Below, one piece after another: positions 8,438-16,846 of a stretch of 47,278 nucleotides of DNA. The stretch comes from an uncultured Saprospiraceae bacterium (lineage in GTDB: Bacteria; Bacteroidota; Bacteroidia; Chitinophagales; Saprospiraceae). The position numbers and the translations under genes are program-made. The notes under the pieces were generated by a model. It was not told the DNA's origin and ran no database searches. It saw only the letters and a list, made by a program, of their open reading frames with translations. Every line of letters begins with the position of its first letter. Within the stretch, counting starts at the first letter, position 1. The stretch lies in assembly GCA_937941095.1 (NCBI GenBank), contig CALDYJ010000025.1, forward strand, positions 1 through 47,278. The letters are read 5' to 3'.

Positions 8438-10324
8438 ATGCATCCAGTGTATCAGTTCATGATCTTTGCATGGATATTTTGCTTGGGATGGATTGCATTT
8501 GTGATCTTCACTCAGCGTAAAATTCACCCAAAAGCCCTTTTTTATCTCTTTTTTGTTGAATTGTGGGAAAGATTTTCCTACTACGGAATGCGAGCCTTAT
8601 TGGTGCTGTACATGACAGCAGAGTTAATTGATGGCGGATTTGGCTACGATGATTCTAGGGCCTATGGTGTCTATGCAGCCTATGGAGCACTGGTCTATTC
8701 TACTCCATTAATCGGTGGTTACCTAGCCGAAAGGTTTATGGGTTATCGTAAATCCATTATGTGGGGTGCCATACTTATGGCCTTAGGTCATTTTGCGATG
8801 GCATTTGAGCATCAAGCTATATTTTTTGGAGCTCTTGCCTTACTAATTCTTGGAAATGGTTTCTTTAAGCCAAACATTTCTTCCATGATAGGTAAGTATT
8901 ATGGAGAAGGCGATCCACGTAGAGATGGAGCATTTACCATCTTTTATATGGGTATAAACATCGGAGCATTTTTGACTCCTTTGACTTGTGGTGCCATTGG
9001 GGAATTAGAAGGATGGCATTATGGCTTTTCCTTAGCAGGCTTTGGAATGTTAATTGGGCTTATCATATTTTGGATGGCCCAAAAGAACGGTGCACTTGAA
9101 GACAAGGGGTTTCAAAGCGAAGAAGCGCTTGCTAATGTGAATAAAAAAGTAGGAGGGATGAGTCCGATGACACTTATTTACATTGGATCTTTCTTAGTAC
9201 TTCCGATCATCTGGTTGTTGGTTAAGTACAACTACATCGTAGAATACTTATTACCTGCCATCATAGTAGGAGCACTTGGATACATACTCTATCTCTCCTT
9301 TAATTATCAGAAAGTTGAGCGGCAGCGGATCTGGGTTATCCTAACTTTGTTTTTCTTCACCGCTGTCTTCTGGTCCTTTTTCGAATTAGCTGGTAGTGCA
9401 TTGACCTTATTTACAGATCGAAACGTTGATAAAACTTTATTTGGTGTAGAAATGACTACTACCTTTTTTATAGCAATCAACCCATTATTTATCATGTTGT
9501 TTGCTCCAATCTTTTCTTGGATGTGGCTTAAATTAGCCAAAGCCAAAAAAGAACCGGCAGCTCCATTAAAATTTGCGGTTGGATTGATCTTATTAGGATT
9601 AGGGTTTTTAGTACTAAATCTTGGATCAGCAACTGCGACTGCAGGTGCTATTGGAGGCGTTTTTATCGTATTACTTTACTTACTACATACATTGGGTGAA
9701 TTAACCTTATCTCCTGTAGGACTTTCATTGGTGACTAAATTATCTCCAGCTAAAATGGTAGGATTCATTATGGGATTTTGGTTGATGTCCTCTGCGGTAG
9801 CACATCAAGTTGGTGCTCCTATTGCGCGGTTAACATCAGTAGATGAGACAGCTTTAGTGAAATCAGAATCATTTAAATCATGTATGACTGATCCTACGAT
9901 TACTGAATTAATGGCTGCTCCTAGTTTTGTGGCTTGCTTAGAAGAAAAGTCGGTAGATCAATGCATCACGAATTCTGAGTTTTTAAATGCATTCCAGCAA
10001 AAAACAGGAAAGAAATATTATATAGGTAAAGTCATGATAAAAGGCTCCACTAATAAGACAGCTACTTTTGTTACTAGCGACGCGTCATATGATGGCTCGA
10101 CAAGTATCCAAAATGTAGATCAATTAAAACAATTAAGTAACAGAGAGATTAAAACGCTCAAAGCTGATACTCCTCAAGGGATTGTTGGAACTTGTATTTC
10201 ACAAAATTCATTAGGTCTTTGTTTAAGTGTATTCACAAAGCTTGGGTTTTTTGCCATAGGATGTGGAATCCTGTTGTTGTTATTGTCTCCATTCATTATT
10301 AAATGGATGCATGGAATTAAATAG
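8438..10324 (+). CDS. POT-family (PTR2) proton-coupled peptide transporter, with Cys-rich insertion
   Basis: A 628-residue polytopic membrane protein. The POT signature is near the N-terminus (VELWERFSYYGMRALLVLYM, an ExxERFxYYG motif), followed by GYRKSIMWG and the second signature GNGFFKPNISSMIG. TM7 carries FFELAGSALTLF, and TM10 carries LLHTLGELTLSPVGLS. The family imports di- and tripeptides with protons across the inner membrane. It is about 125 residues longer than usual, because residues about 468-592 form an insertion between the last two helices, on the predicted periplasmic side. The insertion has five cysteines (SCMTD, VACLEE, QCITN, GTCISQ, GLCLS), which suggests disulfides. Its own terminator follows. 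A paralogue lies next to it. Confidence 0.93.
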   Translation: MHPVYQFMIFAWIFCLGWIAFVIFTQRKIHPKALFYLFFVELWERFSYYGMRALLVLYMTAELIDGGFGYDDSRAYGVYAAYGALVYSTPLIGGYLAERFMGYRKSIMWGAILMALGHFAMAFEHQAIFFGALALLILGNGFFKPNISSMIGKYYGEGDPRRDGAFTIFYMGINIGAFLTPLTCGAIGELEGWHYGFSLAGFGMLIGLIIFWMAQKNGALEDKGFQSEEALANVNKKVGGMSPMTLIYIGSFLVLPIIWLLVKYNYIVEYLLPAIIVGALGYILYLSFNYQKVERQRIWVILTLFFFTAVFWSFFELAGSALTLFTDRNVDKTLFGVEMTTTFFIAINPLFIMLFAPIFSWMWLKLAKAKKEPAAPLKFAVGLILLGLGFLVLNLGSATATAGAIGGVFIVLLYLLHTLGELTLSPVGLSLVTKLSPAKMVGFIMGFWLMSSAVAHQVGAPIARLTSVDETALVKSESFKSCMTDPTITELMAAPSFVACLEEKSVDQCITNSEFLNAFQQKTGKKYYIGKVMIKGSTNKTATFVTSDASYDGSTSIQNVDQLKQLSNREIKTLKADTPQGIVGTCISQNSLGLCLSVFTKLGFFAIGCGILLLLLSPFIIKWMHGIK

Positions 10325-10395
10325 TGTAGGTAAAATTTAAGAAGCTCTAAGCTGATGTGTTTTAGAAAACTTAAATTTGCTTAAATAAATTATAA

Positions 10396-10429
10396 AAAAA
10401 GCCGGTCTTTAATAAAGGGCCGGCTTTTT
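10396..10429 (+). terminator. Rho-independent terminator of the first POT gene
   Basis: A GC-rich stem AAAAAGCCGG / CCGGCTTTTT with a short, partly paired apex and a T run on the plus strand. It starts 72 bases after the stop codon. Together with the next spacer it suggests that the second POT gene has its own promoter. Confidence 0.85.
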
Positions 10430-10440
10430 ACGTATAATGT

Positions 10441-10448
10441 TATATTTA
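10441..10448 (+). promoter_or_regulatory. Candidate -7 box for the second POT gene
   Basis: TATATTTA matches TAnnTTTG at seven of eight positions. It sits 22 bases before the ATG at 10471, just after the preceding terminator, where a promoter is needed. No strong -33 element is visible, and its only T-rich candidate is the T run of the terminator. Confidence 0.35.
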
Positions 10449-10470
10449 CAGTTTAGGAAAACAATTTACT

Positions 10471-12507
10471 ATGGCAGATAAACATCTATTGACTTCGGCC
10501 GGCACAGTTATCGGTCACCCTTCCCAATTATTTGTACTTTTCTTCACAGAGATGTGGGAGCGGTTTTCATACTATGGTATGCGGGCTATTTTAGTTTTAT
10601 TTCTCGTTAGTTCCATCGGTATTGGAGGCTGGGATTGGACAAGTAAAGAAGCACTTTCATTATATGGTACATATACCTCATTGGTTTATTTGACCCCTAT
10701 CGTCGGTGGATACTTAGCTGATAAATTTATAGGTTATCGAAAAGCAGTGATCATAGGTGCCATCATCATGACTTTAGGTCACGCCTCTATGGCGATGGAG
10801 TTTCATAAGATGTTCATGTTTATCGGTATCGGATTATTGATCATCGGTAATGGTTTTTTCAAACCCAACATGACTTCCATGATTTCTCATTTGTATAAAG
10901 ATTTTCCAGAGAAGAAGGATGGCGCCTATACTATTTTTTACATGGGTGTGAATGCTGGTGCTTTTCTAGGGATTTTACTTTGTGGATACATCGGAGAAAA
11001 GGTTTCATGGTCTTACGGCTTCGGCTTAGCTGGAATCTTTATGTTACTTGGCTGTTTGCAATTTTATTTAGCGCAAGCAATCTTTGGAGACGTAGGAATC
11101 AAACCATTAAAAACGGAAGTCGAAGAGCCAAAGCTTGAATTTGAAGGAGATCGATTAAATCCTTTTACTAAAGTAGACATGATATTAATTGCCATTTCTG
11201 CTTTCATAGGAGTGACTTGGATCATCAATGATCCAATTTCAAAAATTGGGGGAACCAATTTATTATCTTTTGGAGGAACCGACATTTCTGGTTATTATAT
11301 ATTAGTAGGCTTATTTGCTTTTCTAGGATTATTGATCTCTAGGATTAGTAGGTACCCAAGACAAACTAGAGATCGAATGCTTGCCATCATTATTTTTGCA
11401 ATCATGACGGTTTGTTTTTGGACTTGTTTTGAACAAGCTGGTGGATCAATGACGCTCTTTGCAAACGATTATACAGAAAGAGTCATGTCTGGAACATGGG
11501 CTACTGTTTTTAACATTATAAACATATTGATCACCGTCGTTCCGGTGGCCATCATCACTTATGTATTGTGGAAACTTTTTGGTCAGACTTTTTCGAAGTA
11601 TAGACTATCCAACTTATTTCTTGCCGCTAGTTTTGTTATTATTTGGGGATTGATATTTTGGATGATCAACAGAAACTTAAATTCAAAAGCAATGTTGGTT
11701 CAATATGATGCGATAGAAGTAAAAGGTGAGTATGGCAAAGACCCAGAATATACTTATGTCACAGAATCAATGACACCTGCCGCGACTGATAAAATTGTAC
11801 AGAAAGAAACAACTATTATTGAGCCAGGGGATTTCGGTCCTGGTGATAAAGTAAACATCATTGAAGTAAGAAATAAACTCATCTTCTTAAACGAAGACAA
11901 ATCTAGTAGGGCTCGACAGTTAGTTGCTGAAGAAGGTAAAGCTTCACCAATTATCCAAGCTCAAATTACTAAGATAAAAAAGAACGAAGTAGAAATAACT
12001 GCAACCTGGTTTGGGATATTAAATTCATTGTTCATCATCATGTTCGCTCCTCTATTTTCTAGATGGTGGGAAAGTAAATACAATCCAAGTGCAGCGACAA
12101 AATACGGTCTAGGATTAATACTGCTAGGTATCGGTTTCGGAGCCCTAGCTTTTGGTTCGATGTCCATTCCACCTGAAGCTAAAGTAGCTGCTGTATCCGT
12201 CCTATGGTTGGTACTCGCTTACTTGTTTCATACGCTCGGAGAATTGTGTCTTTCACCTGTTTCACTTTCCTACATCAGCAAGCTAGTTCCTGGAAGGATG
12301 ATTGCTTTGATGTTCGGTGTATGGTATGTAGCCATTGCCATAGGAAATAAATCAGCAGGTTTATTAGGCGGGTCTATTGAAGAAATTACTGCGGAATATT
12401 CATTAACGACTTTCTTCTTGATCTTTACCATTGTACCAATAGGTCTGGGATTATTGAGTATCGTATTGAATCCATTGATTAAGAAATTAATGCACGGGGT
12501 AACCTAA
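10471..12507 (+). CDS. POT-family (PTR2) peptide transporter, with inserted helices and soluble domain
   Basis: A 678-residue paralogue of the neighbouring POT transporter, with the same signatures: FTEMWERFSYYGMRAILVLF, GNGFFKPNMTSMI, CFEQAGGSMTLFAND in TM7, and FHTLGELCLSPVSLS in TM10. It probably imports small peptides with protons. Unlike its neighbour, the extra length lies between TM7 and the helix beginning WFGILNSLFIIMFAPLF. There are two extra hydrophobic segments (about 350-400), then a cysteine-free soluble stretch at about 403-508 with alternating beta-like segments (VNIIEVRNKLIFL, IIQAQITKIKKNEVEI). By topology this stretch is periplasmic. The paralogues therefore diverged by insertion at different loops. 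Confidence 0.93.
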   Translation: MADKHLLTSAGTVIGHPSQLFVLFFTEMWERFSYYGMRAILVLFLVSSIGIGGWDWTSKEALSLYGTYTSLVYLTPIVGGYLADKFIGYRKAVIIGAIIMTLGHASMAMEFHKMFMFIGIGLLIIGNGFFKPNMTSMISHLYKDFPEKKDGAYTIFYMGVNAGAFLGILLCGYIGEKVSWSYGFGLAGIFMLLGCLQFYLAQAIFGDVGIKPLKTEVEEPKLEFEGDRLNPFTKVDMILIAISAFIGVTWIINDPISKIGGTNLLSFGGTDISGYYILVGLFAFLGLLISRISRYPRQTRDRMLAIIIFAIMTVCFWTCFEQAGGSMTLFANDYTERVMSGTWATVFNIINILITVVPVAIITYVLWKLFGQTFSKYRLSNLFLAASFVIIWGLIFWMINRNLNSKAMLVQYDAIEVKGEYGKDPEYTYVTESMTPAATDKIVQKETTIIEPGDFGPGDKVNIIEVRNKLIFLNEDKSSRARQLVAEEGKASPIIQAQITKIKKNEVEITATWFGILNSLFIIMFAPLFSRWWESKYNPSAATKYGLGLILLGIGFGALAFGSMSIPPEAKVAAVSVLWLVLAYLFHTLGELCLSPVSLSYISKLVPGRMIALMFGVWYVAIAIGNKSAGLLGGSIEEITAEYSLTTFFLIFTIVPIGLGLLSIVLNPLIKKLMHGVT

Positions 12508-12528
12508 TGTTGTCTAGGTTTTAGATTC

Positions 12529-12563
12529 AAAAAAGCTCACTTGTTTGACAAGTGAGCTTTTTT
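12529..12563 (+). terminator. Rho-independent terminator of the second POT gene
   Basis: A perfect 15-bp stem (AAAAAAGCTCACTTG at 12529-12543 with its complement at 12549-12563) and a five-base loop TTTGA, ending in seven Ts. It lies 21 bases after the stop codon. Confidence 0.93.
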
Positions 12564-12650
12564 TGAAACCTGATTTATGTTGACTTTGTGGTTTGATCAC
12601 ATATTCTTATGCTTTACTTTAATGGTATTACATCATCAAAATTTAAAGCT

Positions 12651-14375
12651 ATGAAAAATATTATCCTTTTTATTCTCATAATCCTTTTCCTCGGCAATTA
12701 CTCAATCGCACAAAACTGCGATCAATCCTTAATCATAACAAGGTTAGATGGCGTTGGGGCTGGAAATAATTTTCTTCAAATTTCAAAAAGCGAAAGAGAA
12801 AGGCTGTTATCTGAACAAAGTGGTACTCCAGCAGCTTATGATGGAAACATCAATTACTGTAGCAACGGTGCTCCATTTAATGTACATATCTTGCATTCAG
12901 AAAGCCTTCCAGACGGCACTTTCAAACTTTTATTTGATGTATCCGATCCTGACAATTATCAATTCCAATGGAAACTGTTTTATGAAGATGAACTCATAAA
13001 AGAGTTTGCTGTCCCTAAATCTTGGGAACAAGCAGAATGGGTAGAAATAATTCATGATTTTGGATTTAGCATTGGAGTCTATAATGGAGAAGAACCTGGC
13101 ATTACAGAAAGAGAATCCAATGGTGCATTAGGTCATTCAATTACCTTTAAAGAAAAGAATCTGCAATGGCTTGAAATGATAGAAGATAAAACACGAATTG
13201 GAACGAACGAAGTTGATTATTTGGAAACCGAATTTGGGGATGCCTTTTTTGACCTTGATCCTTTTCAAGCGTTTTCAGAATTTGGTTCTTCTTCTTTTGG
13301 ACCAATGGTCCTATGTAAAGATAGGTTAGAAAATCCTTTTGACTCAAAATTTATAAGCCCTGGGTGGTGGCATAGTGGAAATGATATTGCAGTGCAAAGA
13401 AACACCCTAGCGGATCTTAATAATGTAGATCTAATATTAACTCCTGACAAAAGTAAATGGAGCAGATGCGTTGTTGTCGAAACGGCAAACCCTTATTATT
13501 ATGGCTCACTTGGTATAGGTATTACTGCGAATGGTAATAAGGAAAACTTTGAAGTTAGAAATGATCCATCCCTTGGCAAAACAGATGCAGATGCTGATGG
13601 CATAGCAGATCCTGATGGAACCGGAAATGGTATGTCATGGTTTCCAGGATATGCCATTGATGTAGAAACAGGTACGAGGCTTAATGTATTCTTTGGAGAA
13701 AACTCTGCTTATGGAGCAGCCAATCCATTTGAAGACGATATTTACGATGTGGCAGATGATATGATGTGGAATCCTACAAACGATCTTACAATTGATGAAG
13801 CAGGAAACAGTGCTTACAAACTTTTTTTGGGAGGACAACACTATATTTATGTTACCAAAAGTGCTTACGATGAGTGTCAAGATATTAAAGAAAAGTTGAA
13901 TGAAAAAAGTACTTTAAGAAAAGCAGATGCCATAGCATCGATTTCTTGGGCTGGCCTTCCGATTTTAAGCGATGGATTTGAATTTAATTCATTTGAAGAT
14001 GGTTTAATTCCAACTGAAACAACCATTCAATTAAGAGTCGATAATACTTTCGCTGAAAAATTAGCAAGTGGATTAAATGATGGAGCTCCAGCTTATAGTT
14101 TTTCTTTTGACTCCAGTGTAAATTCTATAGCTGCCGTAGAAGATATTGATTTCAAAATAATTCCAAATCCAGCTCGTGATGTTTTAAGTGTTCAAGTACA
14201 AGATCAAAATATGGATCATGAATTTAAAATTCAACTATTTGATGTCCAAGGTAAAATGGTTTTAGAAAGTAGAGGTAACGAAATTGACGTGAATCATTTA
14301 GCTCGAGGTCCTTATGTACTAAAACTCATTTCAGCTCATAAAGTTGGGATTCAAAAGGTATTGCTGATGGAATAA
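12651..14375 (+). CDS. Secreted protein with T9SS type A sorting domain, function unknown
   Basis: A 574-residue protein starting at the ATG at 12651, which opens the signal peptide MKNIILFILIILFLGNYSIA; the frame continues upstream to 12609 without signal character. The central part is acidic and contains a DADADGIADPDGTGNGMSW segment, which looks like a calcium-binding Asp-rich turn. It is followed by IDVETGTRLNVFFGEN and DDMMWNP. The last 75 residues (FKIIPNPARDVLSV ... KIQLFDVQGKMVLE ... LARGPYVLKLI ... GIQKVLL) are a T9SS type A C-terminal signal, so the product is exported to the surface or medium by the gliding/Por secretion machinery. No catalytic motif is recognised. It is monocistronic, between two terminators. 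Confidence 0.85.
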   Translation: MKNIILFILIILFLGNYSIAQNCDQSLIITRLDGVGAGNNFLQISKSERERLLSEQSGTPAAYDGNINYCSNGAPFNVHILHSESLPDGTFKLLFDVSDPDNYQFQWKLFYEDELIKEFAVPKSWEQAEWVEIIHDFGFSIGVYNGEEPGITERESNGALGHSITFKEKNLQWLEMIEDKTRIGTNEVDYLETEFGDAFFDLDPFQAFSEFGSSSFGPMVLCKDRLENPFDSKFISPGWWHSGNDIAVQRNTLADLNNVDLILTPDKSKWSRCVVVETANPYYYGSLGIGITANGNKENFEVRNDPSLGKTDADADGIADPDGTGNGMSWFPGYAIDVETGTRLNVFFGENSAYGAANPFEDDIYDVADDMMWNPTNDLTIDEAGNSAYKLFLGGQHYIYVTKSAYDECQDIKEKLNEKSTLRKADAIASISWAGLPILSDGFEFNSFEDGLIPTETTIQLRVDNTFAEKLASGLNDGAPAYSFSFDSSVNSIAAVEDIDFKIIPNPARDVLSVQVQDQNMDHEFKIQLFDVQGKMVLESRGNEIDVNHLARGPYVLKLISAHKVGIQKVLLME

Positions 14376-14380
14376 AAAAG

Positions 14381-14414
14381 ATAAGAGCATGCTTGTCATA
14401 AAGTGTGCTCTTAT
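14381..14414. terminator. Shared hairpin terminator between convergent genes
   Basis: ATAAGAGCA (14381-14389) pairs perfectly with TGCTCTTAT (14406-14414) around a 16-base loop. A-rich sequence precedes it and T-rich sequence follows. It lies between two converging genes and can serve both. Confidence 0.6.
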
Positions 14415-14433
14415 TTCAATCTTTACCTCCCAT

Positions 14434-15111
14434 TTAATTTATTCCAAAGATTGATTTTAAAGTTTTAAAATCAAATTCCAGCCAATCTTTTAAGCAATAT
14501 TTCACACCTGCCTCTGCAAATTGAATTTGTTTTGAAGCTCCAACTCCTACAAAATGGAGGTTCAAATTTTTGGCTGTTTTTAAATCCCAAAATCCATCTC
14601 CAAAAGAAATAATTGTATTGTATTCTTTGACGGCATAAAATGTTTTTGCCTTATTGATGGCTTCTTGCACAATTTCTTCTCTTGTAAAATAGTGATTCGA
14701 CCCTATAACAATTTCTTTTGCATGATCAATAGATGCTTGGGACAGTTTCATTAAAGCTGGTTCCAAAAAAGAACCTGTTGCAAAACAATAATCGAAGTCT
14801 TCATTTTTCTTAACATTATCTATCATAGCTTTTGCTCCCAGAAGCTCAACTACTTTATCATGAGATCGCATGAACTCCATCATCTTTTCTTCAAATTTGA
14901 TTATGAACTTCTGATCAAAAGTTTGTATTAAATTATTGCGAAAATTTTTCCTTAAAATATAACTATCCGTCATATGCTCATACGCTGCCCAATTTTGATT
15001 AATCTTCACGATCCCAAAATGCTGCATGGCCTTTATAAATGAAGATTGATGTTGAAATTCACTTTTAGTAATGGTGTCGTCAATATCAAATACCAGTAGA
15101 TTATTGCTCAT
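14434..15111 (-). CDS. HAD-superfamily hydrolase (phosphatase-like)
   Basis: A 225-residue cytoplasmic protein. Motif I is VFDIDDTITKSE with Asp9 as nucleophile and Asp11 as general acid. Motif II is the FATGSF region in the middle. The C-terminal acidic motif is ISFGDGFWDLKTAKNL. A helical cap lies between motifs I and II. HAD enzymes of this type remove phosphate from small metabolites, and the sequence does not reveal the substrate. It is the last gene of a minus-strand run MarR-GNAT-GNAT-HAD, with an 18-base gap to the gene before it. Confidence 0.85.
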   Translation of the reverse strand: MSNNLLVFDIDDTITKSEFQHQSSFIKAMQHFGIVKINQNWAAYEHMTDSYILRKNFRNNLIQTFDQKFIIKFEEKMMEFMRSHDKVVELLGAKAMIDNVKKNEDFDYCFATGSFLEPALMKLSQASIDHAKEIVIGSNHYFTREEIVQEAINKAKTFYAVKEYNTIISFGDGFWDLKTAKNLNLHFVGVGASKQIQFAEAGVKYCLKDWLEFDFKTLKSIFGIN

Positions 15112-15129
15112 CCAAAAGTTTTTATTTTT

Positions 15130-15594
15130 TCATATTTTTAAAACCAGTTCTTCATAATGTGGAGCAATAAATCCTTTTGACTTATATAATGGAGCACCAG
15201 CTTCTGTTGCGTGCAAGTGTAGCAGTTCAAGGTTTAGATCTTTTGCTTTTCCAATAAGCTTATTGAGCAAAGTTCGACCAATCCCTTTTTTCCTATATGC
15301 TTTATCCGTAAACATGTTTAAGATGTACCCTTTTCCGTTTTTACCTATACCAGCAAAGCCAATTGGGCATTTCCATATTACCATAGCACTAGTCGCTATG
15401 ATTTTATCTTGATGTTCTGCAATCAATACAATCACGCGTTCTTCAGGCATGTCTCTTTTAAAATAATCGCATAATTCTTTATCGTAGGCTAATTCAGCGT
15501 AAGCCTCATTGCTCAATTCTTCCAAAAAGCGTTTTCGCATTGCTACTAATGCAGGAATATCTGAGATTTCAGCTTGACGATAATTAATATCCAT
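15130..15594 (-). CDS. GNAT-family N-acetyltransferase
   Basis: A 154-residue single-domain acetyltransferase. The acetyl-CoA pyrophosphate-binding motif is visible as AYRKKGIGRTLLNKLI (R-x-x-G-x-G type), preceded by the beta4 strand GKGYILNMFTD. It is followed by LELLHLHATEAGAPLYKSKGF, typical of motif B. The acceptor substrate is unknown. The start overlaps the 3' end of the upstream GNAT gene by 11 bases, which points to translational coupling. The two GNAT proteins belong to different subgroups and are both complete, so this is not one split gene. Confidence 0.9.
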   Translation of the reverse strand: MDINYRQAEISDIPALVAMRKRFLEELSNEAYAELAYDKELCDYFKRDMPEERVIVLIAEHQDKIIATSAMVIWKCPIGFAGIGKNGKGYILNMFTDKAYRKKGIGRTLLNKLIGKAKDLNLELLHLHATEAGAPLYKSKGFIAPHYEELVLKI

Positions 15595-16204
15595 ACTTTA
15601 TTTTTTCACTTTGAATTTTTAAGGATAGATTTTCTTTTACAGATTCGGACCATTCATTTTTTAAGATACTCAAAATGATGCTGTCTCTTCTACCTGTTAG
15701 ACTGGCACAGTTACTCCGCAAAACACCTTCAGCTTTGCAACCTAAGCTTTTCATAGCAGCAATACTTCTTTTGTTATTATTATCAGCCCTAAACTCTACT
15801 CTATCTAGCCCTAAGCTTTCAAATGCGAATTCTAACATTAAGAATTTACAATTTTTATTTAGGCCAGTTCCTTGATATTCTTTTCCGTACCAAGTATAAC
15901 CCAATTGAACAGTATTATGCTTAAGATTATAATCATAAAATCGGGTGCTACCCGCATAAGCCTTTTTCCGTTTGTCATATACAATAAACGGGTAAGATTT
16001 TTCTGCTTGCTTATCTTTAAAAGCAGCTTCAAAATATTTGTTCATGTTTTCAATTCCATTTGCAGGGAGTAAGGAATAATCCCAAAGGGTGGGTTCTTGC
16101 AATGAAAATATCTTTAAGTGTTCGATGTCTTCTTTTAATAGCGGACGCAAAAGAACGGCTTCATTTTCAAGCACATAATCTTTTTCAAAATTTAATTTCA
16201 TCAT
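15584..16204 (-). CDS. GNAT-family N-acetyltransferase, RimJ/RimL-like
   Basis: A 206-residue acetyltransferase. The order LLRPLLKEDIEHL, then AGSTRFYDYN, then LGYTWYGKEYQGTGLN (acetyl-CoA loop), then RVEFRADNNNKRSIAAMKSLG is the RimJ/RimL/Acetyltransf_3 pattern. Such enzymes acetylate protein N-termini or small amines, and the target here is not known. It could start at either of the two leading Met codons. It is the second gene of the MarR-led operon, 24 bases after the regulator. It ends within the following GNAT gene. Confidence 0.88.
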   Translation of the reverse strand: MMKLNFEKDYVLENEAVLLRPLLKEDIEHLKIFSLQEPTLWDYSLLPANGIENMNKYFEAAFKDKQAEKSYPFIVYDKRKKAYAGSTRFYDYNLKHNTVQLGYTWYGKEYQGTGLNKNCKFLMLEFAFESLGLDRVEFRADNNNKRSIAAMKSLGCKAEGVLRSNCASLTGRRDSIILSILKNEWSESVKENLSLKIQSEKIKYGY

Positions 16205-16228
16205 AGCATATCTTTTATATCTTGTAGA

Positions 16229-16723
16229 TTATCTAATAGAACTACTGACAGTTTTAGCCATAGCTAACTTTAATCTTTCATCAAAAGGAGATTCTTCTAA
16301 TTTTTTCTCGACCTTTTTCAAAGCTTTAAGAAGGCCTGTATCTTTCAATACTTCCTTATTAACTTTCTCTATGCTTTTCATTAAAAAGTAATTATTCTTG
16401 TGCTGTGCTAGCCCTCCTTTAGTAAGGGATAGCATCCTACGCCTTGAATCCTTTTTATCTCTTTTCGATTTTATGTACCCAGCTGCAGACATGTCTTTAA
16501 TTATTTTCAAAACAGATGTATGTGCAAAGCCTAATTCATTAGCAATGTCATTTACACTTGAGTCAGGTTTTTCTTGCATTAACATGACGACCACGCCCCA
16601 ATTAGGTTTGAACTGGATGTTATATTCATTGTAAATTTGACTACGTTCTTTCCAAAACAGACTGGACAATTGTCTTAATCTTGTAGCAATCAATTTACTA
16701 CCCGACTTTTTCACAAAACTCAT
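16229..16723 (-). CDS. MarR-family transcriptional regulator
   Basis: A 164-residue winged-helix protein. The helix-turn-helix is around SVNDIANELGFAHTSVLKIIKDMSAAGYI, followed by the wing with RDKKDSRRRMLSLTKGG, the classic MarR DRR-type wing. MarR proteins bind palindromes as dimers and are usually released by a small ligand. It is the first gene of the run with two acetyltransferases and a HAD hydrolase. A perfect 26-bp palindrome lies 28 bases upstream of its start and covers the spacer of a consensus-like promoter, so it probably represses its own operon. The ligand cannot be predicted. Confidence 0.93.
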   Translation of the reverse strand: MSFVKKSGSKLIATRLRQLSSLFWKERSQIYNEYNIQFKPNWGVVVMLMQEKPDSSVNDIANELGFAHTSVLKIIKDMSAAGYIKSKRDKKDSRRRMLSLTKGGLAQHKNNYFLMKSIEKVNKEVLKDTGLLKALKKVEKKLEESPFDERLKLAMAKTVSSSIR

Positions 16724-16740
16724 ATTAATTAATTGTAAAA

Positions 16741-16748
16741 CAAAGATA
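16741..16748 (-). promoter_or_regulatory. -7 box of the MarR operon promoter
   Basis: On the minus strand this reads TATCTTTG, a perfect match to the Bacteroidota -7 consensus TAnnTTTG. Transcription would start near 16735, about 12 bases before the MarR start codon. The region expected to hold the -33 element lies inside the adjacent palindrome. Confidence 0.65.
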
Positions 16749-16750
16749 CA

Positions 16751-16776
16751 TTTATATGTAGTTAACTACATATAAA
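16751..16776. promoter_or_regulatory. Perfect 26-bp palindrome, probable MarR operator
   Basis: The half-site TTTATATGTAGTT (16751-16763) is followed at once by its exact reverse complement (16764-16776), giving a symmetric centre GTTAAC. It begins two bases upstream of the -7 box and covers the -33 region, so a bound dimer would block RNA polymerase. Size and symmetry fit a MarR dimer. The regulator gene directly downstream is the obvious candidate ligand. Confidence 0.75.
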
Positions 16777-16846
16777 CAAGAAGAAATTCTAGGATCTTAT
16801 TTGTTAATGCTTTGCTTGACAAGCAATTTTGGGAGTGAGGGCTTTA

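Noticed and set aside
8438..12507. Recent tandem duplication of the POT gene as a mobile or unstable region
   Set aside because: The two proteins differ strongly and have separate insertions and terminators, so the duplication is old. No direct repeats or transposase lie around them.
15130..16204. The two GNAT frames as one gene split by a frameshift
   Set aside because: Each contains its own complete acetyl-CoA motif and a full-length domain, and they belong to different GNAT subgroups.
14434..16776. Toxin-antitoxin reading of the GNAT/regulator set
   Set aside because: GNAT toxins pair with RHH (DUF1778) antitoxins. Here the regulator is MarR-type and neither GNAT has the compact toxin form, so a metabolic or resistance role is more likely.
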